DNA from: Anthonomus grandis grandis
Lineage: Eukaryota > Arthropoda > Insecta > Coleoptera > Curculionidae
Assembly: GCF_022605725.1 (NCBI RefSeq)
Contig: NC_065554.1
Span: 22,277,100-22,341,099 of the forward strand
Direction: 5' to 3'
Length of the DNA stretch: 64,000 nucleotides
Part shown: positions 22,162 through 33,829 of the stretch, one piece after another
Layout: every line of letters starts with the position of its first letter
How positions within the stretch are numbered: position 1 is the stretch's first letter
Position numbers and translations under genes: made by a program
The notes under the pieces: model-generated
Told to the model about the DNA's origin: nothing
Seen by the model: only the letters and a program-made list of their open reading frames with translations
Database searches by the model: none

Positions 22162-22825
22162 TTTTATCTCGCAGCGTCTGAACAATATAAGTCGAAAACT
22201 TTTATGTTAATATTAAAACCACTCGATAGAACCTGTAGTGTAACATGAAAATGTTTGTTTAAATTTTCGTCGCTGCTGAGAATTTTAGCAGCAATTGTCG
22301 AGTCGAGTAGTATTTCCGTTATTGAAAATTTCGATTTGCTTTGATCGGTCAACAAGGGGCTGCAGTTGCTTGTTTTACATTTTCCTTATGAAATAACTAT
22401 TATTTTGTATCAATTTTGTACCCGATATGCAGTAGGCATTTAAAGAACCTTGTTATAGCTAGGATAATTATTATCTAGCCTGAACGACTAGTTTTTGCGT
22501 TTTATTGATGTAATAGAATTCTTTTAAAGTAGACTTATATACCGAACATCGCAATGAAGAGGTAGTTTTCGTTACGGTGTTAGAAACCTTATGGTAATCA
22601 TAGTAAAAGCCAACTTGTAAGAGACTAAAATTGATGGGGAATACTCATAGTAAACCAAGAAAGCTAGAAAAGGAGAATAAGGAGTTAGTTGCCTGTGGAT
22701 ATGACGTTTTTCGTTCATGGTTGATGCCTGGCCCTCATGTTTGAATTGTAGTCGAATTGGCGACAGGGAGAAGAGACTCCCGGTTTCTTCCACATAATAA
22801 TGTCGGAGCCTAAGTTTTCTCAACA
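22162..22825. mobile_element. Unrelated insert within the minisatellite
   Basis: About 660 bases without any CTAGT units. The left flank ends in ACCCCTAGTTTT and the right flank resumes with CATGATAAACTG, which are neighbours in an uninterrupted unit (CCCCTAGTTTCTTTTATGATAAACTG). The block was therefore placed inside an existing array. It has no recognisable protein, no clear inverted ends and no obvious target duplication. GC is higher than the array in its second half (22660-22820). Confidence 0.55.
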
Positions 22826-24430
22826 TGATAAACTGTTTCTATCTTAACTACGAAAATAACCCACTAGTTTTTTTCACTAACCACTAGTTTCTTGCATTAT
22901 ATATTTCGAATTGCTTAATTTATGACCTACTAGTTATTTTTTTAGAAACACCTAGTTTGTTTCATGGTAAACTAGTTCTATTTTAGCTTTCAAGATAACC
23001 CCCTAGTTTTTTTTAGAAACCGCTAGTTTCTTCGTGCAGTTTATGAGCCACTAGTAATTTCTCTTAAAACCCCTAGTTTGTTTTATGATGAACTGGTTCT
23101 ATGTTAGCTACGAAAATAACACACTAGTTTTTTTTCACGAACCGCTAGTTTTATCTGTTATATATTTCGAATTGGGTTTAATTTATGACCTACTAGTAAT
23201 TTTTGTTTCGATTTTATCTATGAAGATAACCCACTAGTTCTTTTTTCAGGAACCACTAGTTTCTTCGTTCAGTTTATGAGCCACTAGTAATTTCTTTAAA
23301 AGCCCCTAGTTTCTTTTATGATAAACTGGTTCTATTTTAACTACGAAAATAAGCCACTTGTCTTTTTTTACGAACCGCTAGTTTTATCCATTATATATTT
23401 AGAATTGTGTTTAATTTATGACGTACTAGTCATTTTTGTTTCTATTTTAACTACGAAGATAACTCACTAGTTCTTTTTTCAGGAACCACTAGTTCCTTCG
23501 TTAAGTATATGGGCCACTAGTGATTTCCTTAGAAACCCCTAGTTGGTTTTTCTATAAACTGGTTCTATTTTAGCGATGAAAATAACCCACTAGTTTTTTT
23601 TCACGAATCGCTAGTTTTATCTATTATATATTTCGAATTGAGTTTAAGTTATGACCTACTAGTAATTTTTGTTTCGATTTTATCTATGAAGATAACCCTC
23701 TAGTTCTTTTTTCAGGAACCACTGGTTTCTTCGTGCAGTTTATGAGCCACTAGTAATTTCTCTTAAAACCCCTAGTTTGTTTTATGATGAACTAGTTCTA
23801 TGTTAGCTACGAAAATAACACACTAGTTATTTTTCACGAACCGCTAGTTTTATCTATTATATATTTCGAATTGAGTTTAATTTATGACCTACTAGTAATT
23901 TTTGTTTCAATTTTATCTACGAAGATAACCCACAAGTTCTTTTTTCAGGAACCACTAGTTTCTTCGTTCAGTTTATGAGCCACTAGTGATTTCTTTAAAA
24001 ACCTCTTGTTTCTTTTATGATAAACTGGTTCTATTTTAACTATGAAGATAACCCACTCATTCTTTTTTCAGGAACCACTAGTTTCTTTGTTAAGTATATG
24101 AGCCACTAGTGATTTCCTTAGAAACCCCTAGTTTGTTTTTCCATAAACTGGTTCTATTTTAGCTACGAAAATAACCCACTAGTTTTTTTTTCATGATCCG
24201 CTAATTTGTTTCATTATTTATTTCGAACTGTGTCTAATTTATAACCTACTAGTAATTTTTTTTGAATCCCCTTGTTTTTTTATGAAAATCTTTATATTTT
24301 AACTACGAAGGTAAGATAACTACCTAGTTTATTTTAGCAACTGCTAGTTTCTGCCTTCATAAGCTTTGTCAATTAGCTTCTATATGATGACCCACTAGTA
24401 ACTTTTTTTATAAACCCCTAGTTTATTTTT
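22826..24430 (+). repeat. Minisatellite with a 233-bp higher-order period
   Basis: The landmark TTATGAGCCACTAGTRATTT starts at 23041, 23274, 23507, 23740 and 23973, exactly 233 bases apart each time, then at 24096 (123 bases, one half-unit). Each 233-bp unit consists of two related halves. One has GACCTACTAGTAATTTTTG then AACCCACTAGTTCTTTTTTC. The other has GAGCCACTAGTAATTTCT, CCCCTAGTTT and GAACCGCTAGTTTTATC. Units at both edges (22826-23040 and 24180-24430) are more degenerate. No reading frame. Confidence 0.93.
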
Positions 24431-25079
24431 TCATACACTTTCGCATTCAAAGCATTGTTTTATTTATTTGCATTATTTTAATTGCATTTTAATTGCATTA
24501 TTATTTATATCTATTTAAAGAACCGCCAATTTGTCTCTTAATACATTTTCGTACGGTTTAGAGGTATCTTACCTCGGGTGGTAATATTTGATTTTTTTTC
24601 GGTTTTTGAGCATTTTAGACCACTGTGGTTTGACAAAAAAAAATATTAAAAATAAAAACTTTTCTGGTCTATTAATAATCCGAGCTTCATTAAACCTTTC
24701 TGCATGTTTAACAAACCGGGGAATACAGACGAAACAACAACAAAAAAAATAATAAATCAAAATTAATAATTTCGAGCCAGGGGTTATTAATGTCCAAGTA
24801 AATAAAGCTATGTCAGCGCACGCGAAAACGAGAATTACGACTGGTTCTACCCCGGAATGGGACGCTCCCCCGTTCTTTTATTTTTTTTGTTTATTAAAGC
24901 GATTTTAATATACGACGGCGATTGTCGCGATTAAAGGTCTGTGATGTTATTGTAGCTTATAGGTTATATAATTTCTTTAAATATGTATAAAAAAATAATT
25001 CCTATTAGTTTTTCGTTTTAATTATATTAAATAAAATGCAATCCTATCCCATTTTTAAGCTAAGCTATTGTTGTTAGAC
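24431..25079 (+). other. Spacer with a GC-richer patch
   Basis: AT-rich, with a patch at 24770-24940 that is less AT-rich and not coding. Nothing recognised. Confidence 0.4.
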
Positions 25080-25500
25080 TGCGGCTAGTTTGTACAACAA
25101 ACTATTCACCAGTAATATAGGCGTATACCAATAAAAATAAATAATATTATATCTAGTTCCTTTTGTAAGATATTATTATCCACACCCCCTTGTAAATTTT
25201 CTCTCATATTGTATATAATACTAGAGATGTACTATTATAGTGTTTTCTTACTGGTGCTAACTATAAGTTTGATTCCCTAATGTGCCTCCCCGCCCCCCCG
25301 AATCCCCTTAACCCTTTTCCTGTATAGATGTCACTGTATATTTTATTTATTATTGCTGTTGGACTGACAATTGAATGTAATATTAATTAATGTATCACCC
25401 TCTTGTTGTACAGTGTAGATATTATGTGTAAGATATTTTATAAATACATTGCAGTAACTTCTAGCAATATTAAAACATGTATTGTTTTATTTCTTCCTAG
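25080..25500 (+). promoter_or_regulatory. Possible distal 3' UTR end with poly(A) signal
   Basis: Low-repeat sequence with pyrimidine-rich stretches, three Pumilio-like words (TGTATATA near 25212 and in TGTATATTTT near 25335, TGTAGATA at about 25412), and a final AATATTAAAACATG (25467 on) with variant signal ATTAAA, followed by the GT-rich TGTATTGTTTTATTTC. This resembles the end of an insect 3' UTR. If it belongs to the monooxygenase gene, the UTR would be about 5 kb and include the minisatellite, or be spliced. It may instead belong to an unseen transcript. Confidence 0.25.
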
Positions 25501-26489
25501 TTAATTATATTTTGGTTTACAGGTTTGTATTTGGTTGATTTATAAAGTTGACGGCAGTATAAGCCAACGACTGCAACGTGACCTTTGAAAAGTCCTTTAG
25601 TTTTTATTGTTTTACGTAATTTCTTTAAAAGCTAAAACGGATCATCTATGATTTTTTTAAATTATATTCACCTTTGGTTGGTTAATTTAATTCACCATTT
25701 GAGCGTCGTCAAGTTTATAGATTCAGCTATAAGCCATTTCCAAAGGTTTCGTCGGTATCAACTTGGATTCGTCTTTTTTTGAGATCGCTAATTAAATGTC
25801 CAAATTAATTAAAAATTTGCTGATGTTTCGACAAATATAATTGCTTCCTCAGGGAACTAAAATACACTGGGATTATAAAAGATATTAACTGCAAGGAATA
25901 ATTAAAATCGGTTAAGAAACTTAAAATTTTTATTAAAGACATTTTTAAATAATTTTATAAATTGTAAAAAAATTAATAATAGTCAAAATTTGTTTAAATT
26001 TCTTGAGATATTTTGATTAATTTTTATTATTTAATCCGACAGGACGTTGGGTAAGTTACTTGCGTGCAGTCGAGATCTGTTGGGTTTAAATCAGAGCATT
26101 GATATGGTCATATGAGTGAGTGTCTCCAATTATCTTTAATAAAGTTTATTTTAACTAATGGTAAGTTTTGTGTCCAAGGAATAAAAATTAAATTTCCCAT
26201 CTTTTTTTTGGAATTTAATTTTTACCTAGAGTGGATGTAAAAAAAGAATATAACTAGTATTTTCGTTCACATCGACATTTTATTTTGTATTGGCGAAAAA
26301 TTTAGATTTTTTTTTAATGCCATAAACTTGAAAACAAAATACAGCAAAACTTTTTCAATAATTTTGTAACATTGCATGAAAACAACCAAATTTCGAAATA
26401 ATTTCTTGAAAAAAAAATTGTATGCCACTCCCTCTTTCAAAAACAAAAATTTGTACTAAAACCCACCTTCAATTTTGAAAAAAGCAAAA
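25501..26489. other. Intergenic, AT-rich
   Basis: Nothing recognised. A moderately GC part at 25520-25770 is not coding. Confidence 0.4.
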
Positions 26490-27330
26490 AATTGCAAAGA
26501 AAACAGCCAAAACAGTGTCTTCTGCAAGGAAACTCTTTATTTTCTTCAAAGAAACGATAAGAAAAGCTCTAGAATTCCATCAATGTTCTTAAGTAAACTT
26601 CTGATTCCTCTTAGTACCTCCAATGTACAGAATTCATTCGTTAGTGGCTTTTCGAGAGTCAACTCTGAGTTTCCTAGAAAGTCTCACACGATTTCCATTG
26701 CCACGAATACCAGCTTTAGTTAGAATTGTCTTTGAGAAGCTTGGATATTCTGCAAGGAAATTTTTTATTTCATTAGAGTAAGTTTTACATCTTTACATCT
26801 AATCTATAGATGTAAAACTAAGGTGACTCATTTATATTTTCAGGTTCTTTGGTTTCTGATTACTCTCCAGAAATCCATTAAGGTTCTTAAGTAACCTTCT
26901 GGCCCTGTTAGTTGGAATCCATTCAGTTGGATTTTACGAACAAATCCGAATCTCTTGGATTGCTTTTCAGGATCTCATGCATGCCCACGATAATGTTTAT
27001 ATAACATTTATATAAGAAAGTTAAGAAAATCCTTAAGAAAATTCTTTACATAATTTAAACAAGGATAAGTTAAGCTTAATTTTTTTAGTTCTAGTTTAAA
27101 ACATAAAACCAAGATGATTTATTGCCATTTCCAAGAATCTAAGCTCTAGAAATTCATCAGGATCTTTATGTAAATTTCTGATTCATGTCAGAAACTTAGA
27201 ATCTATTTACGCTTTACAGCTTATTTAAAGAACTTAAATTTCCAAAACAAGAGCATTTTATTACACAGATTCATCTTGACAACTTCAGAAATTATTGAAA
27301 ATGACTCACATAATGTGATTCTGCTTTAGA
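26490..27330 (+). repeat. Diverged tandem repeat, unit about 285 bp, three copies
   Basis: The phrase CTCTAGAATTCCATCAATGTT then CTTAAGTAAACTTCTGATTC (26568) recurs as CTCCAGAAATCCATTAAGGT then TCTTAAGTAACCTTCTGGCC (26870) and CTCTAGAAATTCATCAGGAT then CTTTATGTAAATTTCTGATTC (27143). TTCTGCAAGGAAA occurs at 26520 and 26749. A 12-base inverted pair, AGTTTTACATCT and AGATGTAAAACT, lies at about 26782-26821. The frame at 26475-26723 is not conserved between units, so it is probably non-coding. Confidence 0.6.
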
Positions 27331-27448
27331 TTAATCAAACCCCAAAATATAGATACAAGACACAGTCATTCACATATTTATAGGCCTCAGTTTCTAAGAA
27401 AAGTAGTAGCATGAGAAACATAATAAAAAGTTTTGTTGAGGTAATAAC

Positions 27449-27486
27449 ATATTGTAAAAGTCAACTTGAGTTGACTTTTACAATAT
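27449..27486. repeat. Perfect palindrome, 18-bp arms
   Basis: ATATTGTAAAAGTCAACT and its exact complement are separated by two bases (TG). It could extrude as a hairpin or be the back-to-back ends of a lost element. The loop is too small for a microRNA precursor. Confidence 0.9.
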
Positions 27487-30400
27487 TTTAACCCCCATAT
27501 TATTTTTTTTATCACGCTATTTAAAGCACTTATAGCTTTTTAAAGTACCTTACACTTTGATACCTAAAAAATTTATGTGTTGAATTTAAAAAAAAATTGC
27601 CGAAATATTTAGAAATTTTAAAATAACTTGCTAATAATTAACCGCTATAATCTCAGGTTAATGATTTTTTAAATCATGAAAGACCATTTATTGTTATTTG
27701 CCCAATATTTATTCAATGTCAATTATTATATTGAAAATAAGCAAATACCGATTTTTAAAATTTTTCTTTCATTCTTAGAATGGTCAATGTCCTACAGTTT
27801 TTTCGAAAAAAATGTTAACAATATTCCTTGAACTTCCGTCCTATTAAAACTAATAACTTGTAACAGAAGTGCTGAATTTAGGAAATAAAAAAATAAAATT
27901 TAAAGATATAATAAGAAGAAAATTCATAAAAGAGTTTTCTTGAAAAATACACTTAAGTTAAAGAAAACTTTCCCAGGCCATTTAGAAAATCCTTATTCAT
28001 ATAATACATGAAAATAATGTTTGTAAACAGAAAGTCTGTAGTGCACTTTCAATTATCAAGCTTTCCATTAGGATTAACTCGACAAGAGGCATAATCAGCA
28101 GCATACATGCAAAATTGAGGATTATCTATGCTAAACCTACCCTCCTATGAGAATAAATTAATCATGCAATCTAATGTGATAAATTGAATGTAAAAATAGG
28201 ATATCGTTAAATATAGTGATACGGCAAGATGTAAAATGATACCGCTAAAACATGCATAACTTTAATGCACATGACTCTCTATTTTCTAAATATGGATTTG
28301 AAATATTTTTTTCATATCATAAGAGGTTTTTACAGCTAATGACTTAAATTTCTTAAGGCTCTGTCGTAAAAATAAAACAGTTAGTGAAAACTTATTTAAT
28401 TAGGGGTGTCCAAAAAGAAAAAAAAATGCGTTTAAAATTACAACAAAATCTTAATGTTAAATAACTCAAATAGATACGACTAATTATTTTCTTAATTAAG
28501 AATAGCTAGGATAACTTAGGATTTTCACATATTTTTTTATAACAAGAGGCTTCTTTATTAACTTATTCAGCCTAACTAAAACTAAAGCTAAGATATTTTT
28601 CATTAAATTAAGATAATATTGAAATAGGAATCTATTAACTTAAATCGTGCAGGCCTACACTTTTTTGAGCCCTAATATTTTATTTGCATAGAAAATTTTA
28701 AATATAATTAATTTAAATTTTACAAATGTATAAATTTCCACTATTATTACTTTTTACACATATAAAGAGCAAAAAAATGCATAACCAAAAGGACTACGAA
28801 TCTCAACTTGCTTAAATAAATGTCATTATACATTAACGTTATTTCGTGTATGACTAAAGGTTTTTTTTTACATTTTTTACCTATTAAGAGGTAAAATGAT
28901 GATGAATTTAGTATGATATTAAAAAATATAAATTTTAGTTTTTCTATTTCAGTTTTTTTAAGTAAAATCTATTTGCTTGATCTACATAAAAAAAAAATGA
29001 GAAAGTTCAAGTAAAAAAACTGGTAGATGATTATTTGTGGTTTATTAACACCATACTGTATTGATATGCTGCAAATCCATTCGGTTCTACATAAAAACCA
29101 TAAAACGAACCATACCAGCAATTAAGAACATTCGAAAACCATAAAACCGCCATATATCCAGCGGTTTTACGCGGTAACTTCGATTTGGTACTTTGGGTGC
29201 TTGTATATGCGATTCATAAAAGCAAAGATTTACAGTGCTTAAAACGATAAAATGGAAATATCTGGATATAAAACAGCAGTAGGCGCCGTTAGAATCAAGA
29301 CCTGGGTATTCTTATTATGAAGAGTATTAAATTTTTTATGGATATCATACGTGAAACAATTTTGTATTGTAATGAACTCAATAAAAAAAAACAGTGTTTA
29401 GTGCTTCAAAAACAACAAACTAATAAAGGTAAAATATATTTTATGAATTGTGCTCATTACTGCTAATAGAATTTGTTATTTTTAACTTATACATTATATT
29501 TATAAAAGTTTTTGTTCAGTATGTAATTCGTTGTTGAGAATGGTGAAATAACAAAAGCACTTTTTGTAATTAAAACTGTAAATTTGAAATATTACCTGTA
29601 GTATTTTCCTATTGGTATTGATTCAAAATATTAATTATATTTATTCAGTCGATCCTATTATTAAAGTTATGCAATAATGTTAATAAAACAAATTTTGATG
29701 TTTACCGGCTATATTTGATTATCTAATTTATTATAAATTTTCATAATTTATTTATATTTATATTAATTATCAATTGATGAACTAGCCTTGTTTGCTTTAA
29801 TTATTTTTTTTATTTAAATTATTACTTAATGAGTATTTGGGTTAAACAAATTTCAGTATGCTACAAAAACAAAGTAGTTAATGGACAAAATGTTATTATT
29901 AATTTAAATTTTATTTATGAAATTATTATTATTTTATCCTGCTAAGCTTATCAAACATATTATATCATTGCTACGCTTTTAATAATATATTTTAAAAATT
30001 AGGATTAATAAAAGAATTATCTTTATTTTATTGCAGAATTGAATTATATTTAGCCTAATTATATTAACGCTAATAATGAGTTGCTTCTAAATATGCAACA
30101 TTTAATTATTCTGTTTAAAATTTAAATAATTTTCATTATTTAGAGAATGGTGAATCGTAGACATTTAAGTTATGCATAACAATATTAATATTTTGTATAA
30201 GGTGTTTTCACAATTAGGTAATTTATTTTAATAGCCTGTAGATTTTACTAAAATTAATAAGGAAAGATCTTAATAAAAAAGTTGACAAATTCATTCCCAG
30301 CAAAATGAATTTCTTTTTTTTACAAGATACATTCAAAATGGTAATTATTTGTTTTGTTTTCTATAGGTTTTTGTGCTGGCCCATGTAATTCTAAGCCAGA

Positions 30401-30829
30401 ATTTTGGATAAGGCTTAATTTAAAAAGAATTCGGCTTTTGGAAATTGAAATATACTAAAATTTGTACTGCCTAATAAATAAATAAAAAAAATTTGGTAAA
30501 TAACGGAGAATATTTTAACTGCCTGAAAGAAATGAAGGATAATTTATATAATTTTCATAGGCCTTAATAGCAATTACTTTTTTCGAATTACTATAATTTT
30601 ATTATGAAGATTTATTCTTTTATTTATATCTTAATTCAACTACAGTAATCATTTCAGTATTACTTCGACTATTATATTAATTTTTTTTGATAAGGAGATA
30701 CAACTATAATAAAATCGCTAGGTACTCACCCTCGGTTACTTCTGCAGGTTGCCTCTAGTAACCCACTACTAATTAAACACATGCAAGTTTTAGGAATTCA
30801 ATAGATGATTATTGCATCTAAGGTACTGG
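27487..30829. other. Long AT-rich intergenic stretch
   Basis: No gene recognised. A small inverted pair AAAACCGC/GCGGTTTT lies at about 29144-29170. A copy of the motif ACATTTAAGTTATGCATAA is at about 30161. Otherwise A/T runs. Confidence 0.45.
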
Positions 30830-30910
30830 TGATATTAAATGGCCTCCTAGATCTCCAGATTTGTTCCAAAATGACTTTTTTTTTTGTTGTTATCTTAAAG
30901 AGACAAACAC
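30830..30910 (+). pseudogene. Short DDE transposase fragment (mariner-like)
   Basis: From 30840 the frame reads WPPRSPDLFQNDFFFVVILK, matching the WPPRSPDLTPxDFFLWGxLK block that holds the third catalytic Asp in this transposase family. Upstream of it only a few degraded residues fit. No inverted ends were found, so this is a small remnant. Confidence 0.75.
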
Positions 30911-32039
30911 AATTTTAGTAAGTATTATTTACCCAAATAAGGAGGTCTGTTAAAGCGTTTTATTTAAATAATTTATTTAAATAAATAATTATAATAATAA
31001 TAATAATTTTTGTTAAGTTTAATTTTAAGATTATTAAATTTATATGTGTATAATGTTTAAGTTATTCTACTTTTATCAGAGTTTATATTTTATTTTAATT
31101 GGACAAACTTTAACTTTTATTATGCATTACATAGCATAATAAATATTTTAGGATTCCTATTCATTAAATTCCCCAATCTAATATTCAGGAGCTTAGAAGA
31201 ATGCGAAAAATTCGTTGACATAATGAATCATAATTCTCTAAGTACATAATAAAAGCATTTTCTTTAAAAGCACTGAAATACTCAAAAACAACTCTTAGTT
31301 TTAACTCAATTAATCTCCAACTAACTACCTAAAAGACCAAAAATTTCATTTTGAAAAAGTAAACTTTACTTCAGTCTTCACTTTCACACTTTAACTGCCT
31401 GCAAGAAAGAACTTTATTAACTTTTAGTCCTAACTAATAATCCAATTGGTTATTTACCTCTGGGCCAAACCAATTAAACGTTAATTGAATTTAATTTTTT
31501 AAGGTCATAAAACCTCGAAATTGCAAAAGAAATAAAAGTCCTTAAAGGTGCTCGGGAGTGCTGCGAATGCCATAACCCCGCGGGATTGATTTACTGCCCA
31601 CCTCTAAAATTCTTTAATTTTAACCGTGATTTACTGCAGTTTACGATTTTAATTTCTTTTTCATAAATAACCCGGTTTGATTGTTCATAGTTTTAAATGA
31701 GATTTATGGGTAATTTACGGCGGAGCCCGGATTTACGAGCATCGAGGACTTAACCTATCTTTTGCTTAATTCCGCTTTATAAAATGCTAAACCCTATAAA
31801 GTCCGAATGCTCTCCGAAAAGTCATAACTTTTATTTATGATTATTATTTACGTATAGGTCGATCAAAGTCGTAAAAGTTCTTGTTTTATATCTTTATGCA
31901 AGTCAGTGGCGTATTTAACTTTAAATTAATAATCTAATAAACCATACTGAGACTGACCAAAAGGAAGATTTGCACTTACAGTATCTGTAATCACCCATAA
32001 AATGTGATATTAATTAATTAATTTTGAACTTTAATCTCC
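30911..32039. other. AT-rich stretch with GC-richer island 31490-31900
   Basis: TTTAAATAA runs at 30960-31010. The island at 31490-31900 has no recognisable protein and may be conserved non-coding DNA. Confidence 0.4.
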
Positions 32040-32480
32040 TGAAGGAAATAGAGTATGTACATCCTCTTGGATAGCCCTGGAGAGAAAGAGCCTGATAAAA
32101 GGGATCATCCAACGCATTTGTGACTGGATTAAGTATTGTTGAAAGACTTAAGAATAAGTCCCTTTCTATAAAGAAAGATGGTAAAATTCAGGAAGAGGAG
32201 TATTTACTTTTCTTCTGTGGTCACTTTTGATCAATGATCTGCTTGCCATCATTCAACTTAAATCGAAAAATGAAGTCTAGGCATAAGCTGATGATCTAGA
32301 AAACCTAGTTAAGAAAGACAATGAACCTAAAATCTCTTTAGCTTTCTAAAAGATACTGGATATCGTACTGAAAGAGTGTAAAAAGAAAGAAATGTCTTAG
32401 AAATTACTCATTTGCATTAGTCAATACAAAAAATAAAAAAAGAACACCGGGGTACACAAAGGGGTTAAATAGCAAGGAAA
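32040..32480 (+). pseudogene. Weak LINE RT-like remnant
   Basis: Broken frames contain a possible INDLLA-like segment (about 32230) followed by AEADDLENLV-like residues (about 32280-32310), in the order of the RT region around the catalytic Asp-Asp. Similarity is slight and stops are many. It could also be chance. Confidence 0.3.
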
Positions 32481-32940
32481 AATATGAGCTGTCTGCATTG
32501 TAATAAAAAATGTTCATTAAGTAGGAAAGTCAGGAATTACAGGAAAAAACTATTTTACTTTCTAAAAGATTAAATTTTAGGGCCTGAATTAATACTTTTT
32601 CTAATAAATGTAAGAAATCCTGCCATATTGTCAATGTATTTAGAGGAAAGTATATTGCCCTATAAACTGAATCTTAACTATATACGGAGAGCAATTCACA
32701 TCACTGTAATATTGCAACTAAGCTAAGCCAAGGTATTTCAAGCAAGTATGAACCTTAAGAATTTATGCACAAAATAAATTTTAAAGATACATTTTTCTTT
32801 ATTGAAATAAATTTTTTGTGCAGTTTTTACACATTAAAAATATTAAAACTCGAAAAGACGGGATAAGTGATTGTTTCTCTTCACAAATGTGGTAACCATA
32901 ACAATCCATTTAATTTTAGTTAGCCAATAACTTTTCTGCC
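32481..32940. other. AT-rich spacer
   Basis: Nothing recognised. Confidence 0.4.
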
Positions 32941-33656
32941 TGTCATGTCGAAAACTTGGTAATAAAAAGAATTGTGCTAGGTCTTAACCAGTTTGGATTT
33001 TAAAAAGGGTATAAACATAATCAAAACCAGTCTTAATACCGGTGATGTGGTTGAAGTAATGTTCTGTGATGCATCCAAAGCATTTGATTGTGAGTACTAC
33101 AAAATACTGCCATCGAAACTAGAGTGATATGGCTTTCGAGGCTTATCCTTAGAGTAATTCAAATCCTACTTGCCAGTTCATGTTTAGAAGGTTAACTTTG
33201 ACAATTATTGTTCCTTACAACAAGAACTGGAAATTTTTTACTGGAGTTTCCCAGAATTATTGTTTTAGCATTCTATTCTTTCTGTTATTTAATTAATGAC
33301 TTGCTACATCTACCAACAAAAGGCAATGTGATAATGTTTCCTGATTAAACCCATTTTATGACATGAGAAAGATTTGAAAGATCACGAAATGGCTGTTAAT
33401 GTTAAAACAATTAAAAAAATGGTCTGACGCAAATAATTTTTGTTTTAGTTCCTTAAAAAGAAATGTGTTAAGTTTTAAGTGCTCTATGGATAATGTTATG
33501 TTAAACAATGAGCCTATTCTAAGGCACTATTCTAGCAAATTTTTGGGTCTAACAGTTGATGATAGGGTTAAATTTGTAGACCATATTACCAAAAATTTTT
33601 CACCACCTTTTCTTGAAATTGAAAAAGAAATAGTCTACACCTCATTTATATTATAA
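32941..33656 (+). pseudogene. LINE reverse transcriptase remnant (Jockey/CR1-like)
   Basis: Across stops and frameshifts the + strand gives TGDVVEVMFCDASKAFDCEY (about 33040-33100, first catalytic RT motif), LPSKLE, YGFRGLSLE and FKSYL (about 33100-33170), a damaged PQGS/LFLLFINDLLH region (about 33230-33310), and then an open frame, 33399-33656, with SFKCSMDNVMLNNEPILRHY and KFLGLTVDDRVKFVDHI. This is the thumb region after the catalytic Asp-Asp. The Asp-Asp itself falls in a damaged part near 33330. Confidence 0.8.
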
Positions 33657-33829
33657 TTAGTTTGTATCTTGTCATTAATAAGTTATATTTTTTATGTTTT
33701 AATGTTGTTCAATTTTCATCAAACTTTATACACGCTTCCTATTTTCATACTTAAGAACGACGTATAGCAAAGCTAGTTTTTTAAATTTGAATTTGATAAA
33801 AAGTAGGTATCCATCCTTATTCAAAGGTG
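33657..33829. other. Spacer after LINE remnant
   Basis: AT-rich, possibly LINE 3' sequence. Confidence 0.3.
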
